Source: Desulfuromonadales bacterium (GTDB taxonomy: Bacteria > Desulfobacterota > Desulfuromonadia > Desulfuromonadales > BM103). Taken from it: DNA of 6,128 bases. The stretch is taken from the NCBI GenBank assembly GCA_029859485.1, contig JAOUDB010000168.1, positions 1-6,128 on the forward strand, read 5' to 3'. Positions 1 through 5,207 of the stretch are shown in pieces; positions within the stretch are counted from its first letter, which is position 1; the number at the start of each line of letters is the position of its first letter. The notes under the pieces were generated by a model. It was not told where the DNA came from. It saw nothing but the letters and a program-made list of their open reading frames with translations, and made no database searches. Position numbers and translations under genes: made by a program.

Positions 1-397
1 GGAAACCGCTGATGTTACCCCACAAGAAAGCGATGCTCAGGAGGATGAATCCAGCATGAATCAGGTATTCGCCAGTTTTACGCCAGCGAGCCTTGATTTT
101 CAAGATCCAGTCGATCAGGCAGCAGAGAGTGTTGATTGCGAACAGGAAAATACAGATTCCGCTTAATGGAACCCAGGCCACCAGCAGGGGCGCTTGCGCC
201 CATGCCCATGGTAGCCAGCGGGCCATGATGTCCTTTTCCATGCCAGCGAAGATGGCTGGATTGAAGTGCATGACAAGCGAGCCGCCCATAATCAGAATGG
301 TTGCCGCAGAGGCCAGGGCAATTGCCAGCTTCAGTGAGCAGCCAAGCAGCCATAACCTGTGCAATAGCGACAGAGACTTTTGTTTGGTGTCAGTCAT
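1..397 (-). CDS. resB: Cytochrome c biogenesis protein ResB, N-terminal part (3' end beyond window)
   Basis: This is a partial ResB-like membrane protein: the first 132 codons are present and the rest runs off the left edge. ResB partners ResC/CcsA in System II cytochrome c maturation, which moves heme across the cytoplasmic membrane and attaches it to apocytochrome CXXCH motifs. What is visible is a hydrophobic segment at about residues 21-43, the NP-x-x-F stretch at 46-50, a second hydrophobic segment at about 68-97 ending in CCLIDW, then RWRKTGEYLIH (104-114) leading into a third hydrophobic stretch. The basic-GEYLIH-x-GF pattern with its conserved histidine (H114) is typical of ResB-like proteins. 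The ATG at 397-395 lies three bases after the resC stop, with a weak GGA 7 nt upstream at 405-407, which suggests translational coupling. A full ResB normally has several hundred residues including a periplasmic domain, which cannot be seen here. The family call is by pattern recognition from one third of the protein or less. Confidence 0.75.
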   Translation of the reverse strand, partial: MTDTKQKSLSLLHRLWLLGCSLKLAIALASAATILIMGGSLVMHFNPAIFAGMEKDIMARWLPWAWAQAPLLVAWVPLSGICIFLFAINTLCCLIDWILKIKARWRKTGEYLIHAGFILLSIAFLWGNISGF

Positions 398-400
398 CTG

Positions 401-1192
401 CTAATCCAGAGGATGGTTGCTTTCCAGCAACAGGCCAATGCCAAGGTAAGTGAAAAGCACGACACCAAATCCGGCGATCGAGAGCCAGGCGTAGACGCCT
501 CCTTGCCAGCGACGAATGAACTTGGCGTGGCACATTCCCGCATAAAACATCCAGACCAGCACCGACCAGACACTTTTGATGTTCCAGCTGAACCAGTGGC
601 CCCAGGCAATATGCGCCCAGATGCTGCCTGCAATCATGCAGAGGGTAAAAAGGCTGAAACCAAGAAAGACAGCTTCTTCGTTGATGCGCCTCAGGGTCTG
701 AAGATCCGGTAACATGTTGCTGTGCAAGCGGGTCTGGAACAGGTAGAGCGCGCCGATGGAAAAGGCCATGGCGAAAAAGGCGTAACCGATGAAAGAAAAA
801 ATAATGTGCAAGCTGAACAACGGTGTGTCGAGCGCCGGGATCAAGGCAGAGATCTTCGTGTCTCGCGGTAGTGCGCCCCCGAGTAGAAGAAGATTGAGAA
901 GCATAACAAAAAGGCCCGTGGCGCGGATGCGATAACGGAGTTCGAAGTACAGGTAAATCAGGGCCAGGGCCCAGCTGAAAAAGAATAACGTGGCGAAAAG
1001 GTTGGTTACCGGCAAGTAGCCGGCGAGCCACCAGCGATGAGCGAGGAGGCCCGTTTGCAGAAAGACGCCTACGGCTATCAGAGCAAGCGCTCCCTTGGCA
1101 ATGATGGGCCGTCTCCAGATCAGGTGCAGCAGGTAGCCGATGGTGGCCGTTGCGTAGGTTGAAAATAGCAGGTAGAGAAGTGGTTTTGACAT
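401..1192 (-). CDS. resC: Cytochrome c biogenesis protein ResC/CcsA family (heme transport/ligation)
   Basis: This complete 263-residue polytopic membrane protein belongs to the CcsA/ResC cytochrome c assembly family (CcmC/CcmF/CcsA superfamily). With ResB it forms the System II cytochrome c synthetase, which holds heme at the outer face of the inner membrane. Hydrophobic helices cover most of the length. Recognisable family features are H23 in the first helix, the segment HRWWLAGYLPVTNL (52-65), LHIIFSFIGYAFF (128-140) containing H129, the tryptophan-rich segment WGHWFSWN (197-204), and CHAKFIRRWQG (221-231) containing H222. The histidines fit the family's heme-ligand positions. The tryptophan-rich motif is diverged: the usual W-D-P-K-E-T-W reads W-N-I-K-S-V-W (203-209). 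The ATG at 1192-1190 has no strong ribosome site. The gene is first in a minus-strand pair with resB, and the operon is divergent from the biotin genes. The family assignment is firm. Whether it is a full ligase subunit or a paralogue is less certain. Confidence 0.85.
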   Translation of the reverse strand: MSKPLLYLLFSTYATATIGYLLHLIWRRPIIAKGALALIAVGVFLQTGLLAHRWWLAGYLPVTNLFATLFFFSWALALIYLYFELRYRIRATGLFVMLLNLLLLGGALPRDTKISALIPALDTPLFSLHIIFSFIGYAFFAMAFSIGALYLFQTRLHSNMLPDLQTLRRINEEAVFLGFSLFTLCMIAGSIWAHIAWGHWFSWNIKSVWSVLVWMFYAGMCHAKFIRRWQGGVYAWLSIAGFGVVLFTYLGIGLLLESNHPLD

Positions 1193-1260
1193 TCTTGAAT
1201 GCGTCCGTTGAGATTGATATCGTTTTTTAGTGGGTCAATTTGTTATGCGAGGAAGCTAAC

Positions 1261-1289
1261 ATTATCACCTTGATCAGCCCAAGCGAAAA
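1261..1289 (-). promoter_or_regulatory. Tentative promoter for resC-resB
   Basis: Read on the minus strand, GATAAT (complement of 1261-1266) is a 5-of-6 match to the sigma-70 -10 box. The hexamer 17 bp upstream, TTTTCG (complement of 1284-1289), is a poor -35 box. Initiation would fall near 1254, giving a leader of about 60 nt before the resC ATG. The -35 element would end only a few bases from the BirA operator at 1293, so repressor binding might affect both directions. The call is weak and rests on one good hexamer. Confidence 0.2.
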
Positions 1290-1292
1290 GAG

Positions 1293-1323
1293 TTGTTAAC
1301 CATCTCTCGGTCAAGGTTGACAA
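1293..1323 (+). promoter_or_regulatory. BirA (biotin repressor) operator, bioO
   Basis: Two 9-bp half-sites face each other: TTGTTAACC at 1293-1301 and GGTTGACAA at 1315-1323, separated by 13 bp. The reverse complement of the right half is TTGTCAACC, so the arms match at 8 of 9 positions. The arms fit the known BirA consensus of the TTGTnAACC / GGTTnACAA type. BirA, loaded with biotinyl-5'-AMP, dimerises on such sites and shuts off biotin synthesis genes when biotin is plentiful. The position directly upstream of bioW supports the call. The TTGACA inside the right arm could double as a -35 box, so binding would block RNA polymerase directly. The spacer is at the short end of what I would expect for BirA sites. 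Confidence 0.85.
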
Positions 1324-1343
1324 CCCCGGATGGCAATGATAAT
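1317..1343 (+). promoter_or_regulatory. Candidate bioW promoter overlapping the BirA operator
   Basis: A perfect -35 hexamer TTGACA (1317-1322) lies inside the right arm of the BirA operator. It is followed by GATAAT (1338-1343), a 5-of-6 -10 match, at a short 15-bp spacing; TAATTT at 1340-1345 gives 17-bp spacing but a poorer hexamer. Initiation would be near 1350, leaving almost no leader before the ATG at 1354 and excluding the upstream ATGs at 1330 and 1336. A weaker alternative is TTGTTA (1240-1245) with TATCAC (1263-1268), spaced 17 bp, which would place the operator downstream of the start point. The TTGACA could be a by-product of the operator sequence. Confidence 0.4.
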
Positions 1344-1353
1344 TTCATGTCCC

Positions 1354-2163
1354 ATGATGACCTCCCTCTATTCAGTGCGTATGCGGGCCTCTTGCCACGA
1401 TCAGCACATTTCTGGTGCGGAACGCCTTGTGCCCGTGCATGCTGTTGCAGAAACCACAGCTGCTTTGATTGAGCGTGCGTTAAGCGCTCCTCTCGGACCG
1501 CCTGACAAGGTTCATTGTAACTCAGAGCAAATTGATCCGGCAACAGTGCACTGGGCAAAACTTCCTGATGTGTACAGTTATCAGGTTGAGAGTGTTCAGG
1601 ACGGACGTCTGGCTGCTACACAGTTGCTGATCGGGGCCGGTCTCTCAGCAGACCGTGCCGCTCTTGCCGTTGCTACCCTCGCTGAGGGGGCTGGCCCGGA
1701 TGGAGTCGTTATGCGTGGTGCTGTACTTATGGATGCGGTAACCGGCGAGCGGCTGGAACATGATCTGGTGCGTGGTGTTCGGGTTTCACGCATGGACCTA
1801 TTGTCAACCTGCCGACCAGATGTAGAAGCTCTGTTGGCCGCTGCAGGGCTTGGTCATCATCGAGTTCTCGAAGCCTTGATTCTGTCGGGGAAGGTTCTGC
1901 AGGCTCCTGGTATCGTTGCAGAACTCTGCTGGTCTGATGCTCCCGATTATGTGACCGGCTATGTCGCTGCTCCGCGATGTGGCTACCAACGCATCTCGCA
2001 GTTGAAAACAGCTGGAGACAAGCGCGGCGGCAGGGTGTTTTTTGTCGACCGGACGAAAGTTACTGTGTCGGCTCTTGTAGATTACCTGGAACGACAACCG
2101 GTTCTTTTTGATACCGTCGGCACAATCGCACCCCTGAAGAAATGGGAGCTACCAGATGCGTAA
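1354..2163 (+). CDS. bioW: 6-carboxyhexanoate--CoA ligase (pimeloyl-CoA synthetase) BioW
   Basis: BioW uses ATP and CoA to convert free pimelate into pimeloyl-CoA, through a pimeloyl-adenylate, as substrate for BioF. The 269-residue product is close to the length of Bacillus BioW and shares its signature blocks: LYSVRMRAS (5-13), HISGAERLVP (18-27), MRGAVLMD (120-127), RGVRVSRMD (140-148), ELCWSDAPDYVTGYVA (190-205), GYQRI (210-214) and GRVFFVD (226-232). The start is uncertain. In-frame ATGs occur at 1330, 1336, 1354 and 1357, after an in-frame stop at 1318-1320. I chose 1354 because the conserved LYSVRM block then begins a few residues in, as in relatives, and because a possible promoter overlaps the upstream ATGs. 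However, only 1336 has anything like a ribosome site (GGA at 1328-1330). The gene is first in the biotin operon, directly behind the BirA operator, and its end overlaps bioF by 8 bases. The family call is very secure. Confidence 0.95.
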   Translation: MMTSLYSVRMRASCHDQHISGAERLVPVHAVAETTAALIERALSAPLGPPDKVHCNSEQIDPATVHWAKLPDVYSYQVESVQDGRLAATQLLIGAGLSADRAALAVATLAEGAGPDGVVMRGAVLMDAVTGERLEHDLVRGVRVSRMDLLSTCRPDVEALLAAAGLGHHRVLEALILSGKVLQAPGIVAELCWSDAPDYVTGYVAAPRCGYQRISQLKTAGDKRGGRVFFVDRTKVTVSALVDYLERQPVLFDTVGTIAPLKKWELPDA

Positions 2164-3328
2164 CTGGCAAGCACGGCTTGACCAACTTTCTCAGCAAAGC
2201 ATGTTGCGCTCCATGCGTGTCGTTGATGGCCAGGGACCCAAAGTCAATATTAATGGCCGCGAAGCACTCTTGCTCTGTTCCAATAACTATCTCGGTATTG
2301 CAGAGCACCCTGCTTTGACAGAAGCGATGCTTGTAGCGACCAGGCAATACGGTACGGGCTCCGGAGCCAGCCGCCTTGTCTCAGGGACAATGCCACCACA
2401 CGCCGAATTAGAGGAGCGCATCGCCTTCTTCAAGGGCTCCGCCGCCGCACTGCTGTTCAACTCCGGCTATGCGGCGAACACGGGCATCTTGCAAGGGCTT
2501 TTTGGCCCGGATGACGTGATCTTTTCCGATGACCTTAACCACGCCTCAATTATTGACGGTTGTCGATTGGCCCGTGCGCGTACGGTCGTTTACCCACACT
2601 GTGATGTTGCCGCCCTGGCCGAACTCATGGCAGATGAAAAGCCACAGCGTAAAGGGCGCTGGCTGATTGTCACCGATGGTGTTTTCAGTATGGATGGTGA
2701 TAAGGCTCCGTTGGCCGAACTTTGCGACCTTAAGGAAGAGCATGATGCCTTGTTGATGGTTGATGATGCGCACGGTACGGGTGTCCTTGGTAAGGGAGGG
2801 CGGGGTACCGGGGAATATTTTGATTGTCTAGATCGTATTGATTTGCATATGGGCACGTTCGGTAAAGCCCTGGGCTGCGCGGGCGCCTACCTTGCTGCAG
2901 AGCAGGTAGTCATCAATACACTGATCAATAACAGCCGTGCTTTTATCTTCTCCACCAGCCTCCCGCCGGGTATCCCAGCTGCGGCCATGGCCGCTTTTGA
3001 TCTCGTTGATAGCGAAGAGGGCCGCCTGCTCCGCAACAAACTGGAAGCAAATCGGAAACAATTGGCCGGCTTGTTGACGGCCGGTGGCATGGACTTGTTG
3101 GGCAGTACCACACAGATTATCCCGGTTTTGAGCAAAGACCCGGAGCCGACCATGAAGATGACTGCCCGACTCCTTGAAGACGGCATCTTTTTGCAGGGTA
3201 TTCGCCCGCCAACGGTCGCGCCAGGACTCTGCCGCTTGCGGGCCACTGTTATGGCCAGTCATGAACCAGCGGATCTTGAACGTGCGGCGAAAACGATTCT
3301 CACCACCCATAAGGAGTTTTCCGGTTGA
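2156..3328 (+). CDS. bioF: 8-amino-7-oxononanoate synthase BioF
   Basis: BioF is a cytoplasmic PLP enzyme of the alpha-oxoamine synthase family. It condenses L-alanine with a pimeloyl thioester (CoA or ACP), with loss of CO2, to give KAPA, the first committed intermediate of the biotin ring. The 390-residue protein has the normal full length. Visible motifs are SNNYLG (42-47), YGTGSGASRLVSG (65-77), FNSGYAANTG (101-110), DDLNHASIIDG (125-135) with H129, TDGVFSMDGD (173-182), DDAHGTGVLG (203-212) with D203 and H206 for cofactor and substrate binding, and TFGKALG (234-240) with K237 as the lysine that holds PLP. The ATG overlaps the bioW stop by 8 bases and has a good ribosome site, GGGAG at 2144-2148, 7 nt upstream. 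In this operon it can receive substrate from both BioW (pimeloyl-CoA) and BioC/BioH (pimeloyl-ACP). Related enzymes such as Kbl (threonine pathway) are less likely given the neighbours. Confidence 0.96.
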   Translation: MRNWQARLDQLSQQSMLRSMRVVDGQGPKVNINGREALLLCSNNYLGIAEHPALTEAMLVATRQYGTGSGASRLVSGTMPPHAELEERIAFFKGSAAALLFNSGYAANTGILQGLFGPDDVIFSDDLNHASIIDGCRLARARTVVYPHCDVAALAELMADEKPQRKGRWLIVTDGVFSMDGDKAPLAELCDLKEEHDALLMVDDAHGTGVLGKGGRGTGEYFDCLDRIDLHMGTFGKALGCAGAYLAAEQVVINTLINNSRAFIFSTSLPPGIPAAAMAAFDLVDSEEGRLLRNKLEANRKQLAGLLTAGGMDLLGSTTQIIPVLSKDPEPTMKMTARLLEDGIFLQGIRPPTVAPGLCRLRATVMASHEPADLERAAKTILTTHKEFSG

Positions 3329-4131
3329 AGCGAGAGAGCTTTACATTACCGGACGGTGGCGGCTTGGCCTGGTACGAGGCGGGCAATGGGCGTCCTCTTG
3401 TGCTTCTTCATGGTTGGGCTACGTCGGCGTCAGTGTTTAGCGAATTGGTTGCCATGCTTGCCGAAGATTTTCGCCTGTTGATACCAGATCTCCCAGGCCA
3501 TGGTGCTTCGTCGCCTGCGGTGCAGAACGATCTTGAGAGTATTGCCACAACGTTAAATTGTTGGCTTGCGACCATTGAAAGCGCCCCTGTTGCCCTCGGT
3601 GGCTGGTCGCTGGGCGGTATGCTCGCCCTGGAGATGGCTCGTCAAAAGCCCCAGAGGATTGATCGCCTACTGCTGATCGGAACCTCGCCACGTTTTACTT
3701 CTGGCGACGACTGGACTTTTGGTTTGCCCGAAGTTCAGGTCCGTGCCCTGGGTAGAAACCTTGCCCGCCATTTTGAGACAACATTGGCTGATTTTTTCAA
3801 TCTGGCTTTTGCCGGCGAGGACATCTCCAAGGAACGTCTACGCGCAATTCGCAGCTTTGCTGTAAAGCAGAGTCCGCTCCCAGACCAGGTTGCGGCGATG
3901 GAACTGTTAAATGGTTTCTCTGAACAGAATCAACTGGGTCTCTTGTCGCACATTGATCAACCGACACTGGTTATTCACGGAGGGTTAGATCATATCACCC
4001 CTCTGGCTGCGGGTCGCTATCTTGCGGCAAGGCTTCCGCATGGCCAATTTGTGGAGTTCCCCGGAGTCGGGCATGGACCATTCCTGAGCCGACCGCAGGA
4101 AGTCGTTGATAGCATTCTGGAGTTTTGCTGA
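3325..4131 (+). CDS. bioH: Pimeloyl-[ACP] methyl ester carboxylesterase BioH
   Basis: This is an alpha/beta hydrolase that removes the methyl group from pimeloyl-ACP methyl ester. That step ends chain elongation by fatty acid synthesis and releases pimeloyl-ACP for BioF. The 268-residue protein is a little longer than the E. coli enzyme. It shows LVLLHGWATSASVF (25-38, oxyanion-hole HGW), DLPGHGASS (55-63), the nucleophile elbow GGWSLGG (92-98) with S95, the acid D222 in GGLDHITP (219-226), and H250 in GVGHGPFLSRP (247-257). GWSLGG and the H-x-PF-x-S-x-P ending resemble E. coli BioH closely. The start is TTG at 3325, overlapping the bioF TGA by 4 bases, with a consensus AAGGAG at 3311-3316, 8 nt upstream, which decides the start. 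The stop overlaps the bioC ATG by one base. From sequence alone a general esterase is possible, but the bioF-bioC context makes BioH the best call. Confidence 0.9.
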   Translation: MKRESFTLPDGGGLAWYEAGNGRPLVLLHGWATSASVFSELVAMLAEDFRLLIPDLPGHGASSPAVQNDLESIATTLNCWLATIESAPVALGGWSLGGMLALEMARQKPQRIDRLLLIGTSPRFTSGDDWTFGLPEVQVRALGRNLARHFETTLADFFNLAFAGEDISKERLRAIRSFAVKQSPLPDQVAAMELLNGFSEQNQLGLLSHIDQPTLVIHGGLDHITPLAAGRYLAARLPHGQFVEFPGVGHGPFLSRPQEVVDSILEFC

Positions 4132-4958
4132 TGGTTCCGGTTAAGGCCATTGACAGTGAGCGCATGCGAGGCAACTTTTCGAGTCATGCCGGTGATTATG
4201 ACCGTTACGCTTGCGTGCAAAAGCGTGTTGTTGATTTGCTGTGCAGTAAAATGTCTGCTCTTGAAGTGAAATCAGGGATGATTCTAGATGTCGGGACCGG
4301 AACAGGGGCTCTTGCAACCACAATCGCCTCGCAGGTATCAGAGCAACCGCTGGTTATTATGGATATTGCTCACGGCATGACCCATGAGGCTTCGCAGAGG
4401 ATGCCCGGCGCTTTTGCTTGTGATGGTGACGCAAGATTTCTTCCCTTCGGGGACCACTCTTTTTCCACTGTCGTTTCAAGCTCCGTCTATCAGTGGGTTA
4501 ATTGTTTGCCTGCCGCATTCACAGAAGTTGCCAGAATATTGAAGCCCGGTGGGCTCTTTGCTATTGCGTTGTTTGGTGAAAAAACGCTGCACGAGTTGCG
4601 TAGCTCCCATCGTCACGCGTTTACCGAGAATAATCAGAGCCGCTCCTCACATGTACAGAGTTTCCCTGATCTCAATGAAGTCTCTACCGCCATCGAGCTG
4701 GCCGGTCTGTCATGTCATGAGCTTTGCAGCACGATGGAGGTTGAATATCATCGGGATGTCCCGGACTTGTTGCGGCAACTCAAACAGATAGGCGCAAGTA
4801 ACGCCGCTGCAGATCGCCCGCGAGGACTGGCTTCCCGACAAGTCATGCAATCGATGATCAAAGAATATGAACGCAGTTACAGGTGTGAGGCTGGTTTGCC
4901 GGCCAGTTACGAGGTGATTATTACCCTTGCCCAAAAACTTGAAAGGGACAGGGTGTGA
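4131..4958 (+). CDS. bioC: Malonyl-[ACP] O-methyltransferase BioC
   Basis: BioC is a class I SAM-dependent methyltransferase that caps the free carboxyl of malonyl-ACP, so that fatty acid synthesis accepts it as primer for pimelate building. The 275-residue protein opens with RGNFSSHAGDYDRYACVQ (13-30), the BioC family N-terminal signature. SAM-binding motif I is ILDVGTGTG (51-59), D78 in VIMDIAHGM fits the ribose-binding acid after strand 2, GDARFLPF (98-105) is motif II-like, and LKPGGLFAIALFGEKTLHEL (136-155) follows. LLRQLKQIGASN (212-223) matches the conserved (S/Q)LKxIGA block near the C-terminus of BioC. I prefer the ATG at 4131 to the in-frame TTG at 4125, because GGAG at 4119-4122 lies 8 nt before the ATG but only 2 nt before the TTG. 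The ATG shares one base with the bioH TGA, so the two are probably translationally coupled. It is the last gene of the operon. Confidence 0.92.
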   Translation: MVPVKAIDSERMRGNFSSHAGDYDRYACVQKRVVDLLCSKMSALEVKSGMILDVGTGTGALATTIASQVSEQPLVIMDIAHGMTHEASQRMPGAFACDGDARFLPFGDHSFSTVVSSSVYQWVNCLPAAFTEVARILKPGGLFAIALFGEKTLHELRSSHRHAFTENNQSRSSHVQSFPDLNEVSTAIELAGLSCHELCSTMEVEYHRDVPDLLRQLKQIGASNAAADRPRGLASRQVMQSMIKEYERSYRCEAGLPASYEVIITLAQKLERDRV

Positions 4959-5036
4959 ATATGATTATGATAACTCACCTTAGGAGCTCTTTGTGCTTGA
5001 GCGCATAATGTAACGTTACGGATAAACGGTATAAGA

Positions 5037-5071
5037 AAACCCCACATTGGAAAATGCGGGGTTTGTCTGTG
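5037..5071 (-). terminator. Hairpin terminator, better suited to the minus-strand OmpA gene
   Basis: The arms 5037-5048 (AAACCCCACATT) and 5053-5064 (AATGCGGGGTTT) pair around a GGAA loop at 5049-5052. On the plus strand there is one A-C mismatch (5044/5057). In the minus-strand RNA that position becomes a G-U wobble, so the 12-bp stem is continuous, and it is followed by a U-rich run (complement of 5031-5039). It therefore fits termination of minus-strand transcription from the OmpA gene, and may act weakly on the bio operon too. Confidence 0.7.
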
Positions 5072-5076
5072 ATCTG

Positions 5077-5110
5077 AGGGCCGACATATAAAGTGTCGGC
5101 CCTTTGTCCT
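5077..5110 (+). terminator. Rho-independent terminator for the bio operon
   Basis: A perfect 10-bp GC-rich stem pairs AGGGCCGACA (5077-5086) with TGTCGGCCCT (5094-5103) around the loop TATAAAG. It is followed by TTTGTCCTTCTGTT on the plus strand, a broken but pyrimidine-rich tail. There is no comparable T-run on the minus side, so it is oriented for plus-strand transcripts ending after bioC. Confidence 0.7.
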
Positions 5111-5207
5111 TCTGTTGCCTGCAATAAATTCTGTTTGCGGAAGAAGCCCCCTGTCGTCCGTAACTCAACAGGTGATTCCTTGCCGCCTTCTTGTTGTCAC
5201 CGGGTTC

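Larger units (their letters stand above)
4959..5207. other. Convergent intergenic region between bioC and the OmpA-family gene
   Basis: This stretch of about 250 bases contains no credible gene. It has an AT-rich start, a perfect 10-bp palindrome GTAACGTTAC (5010-5019), and two terminator-like hairpins at 5037-5064 and 5077-5103. The remaining 5104-5207 is pyrimidine-rich on the plus strand and shows nothing I recognise. Confidence 0.7.

Noticed and set aside
390..1031. Long minus-strand ORF of 213 codons in another frame
   Set aside because: It lies wholly inside resC, which has clear family motifs in its own frame. The alternative product is rich in Arg and His with no recognisable domain, so it is a shadow.
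1193..1292. A riboswitch or small RNA in the divergent intergenic region
   Set aside because: I see no conserved riboswitch core or strong hairpin with a T-run. The BirA operator already explains the regulation.
2828..3310. 160-codon minus-strand ORF antisense to bioF
   Set aside because: It is antisense to conserved bioF sequence, has no recognisable domain and no ribosome site that I could see.
4125..4130. TTG at 4125 as the bioC start
   Set aside because: It would leave only 2 nt to the GGAG at 4119-4122. The ATG at 4131 has the proper 8-nt spacing.
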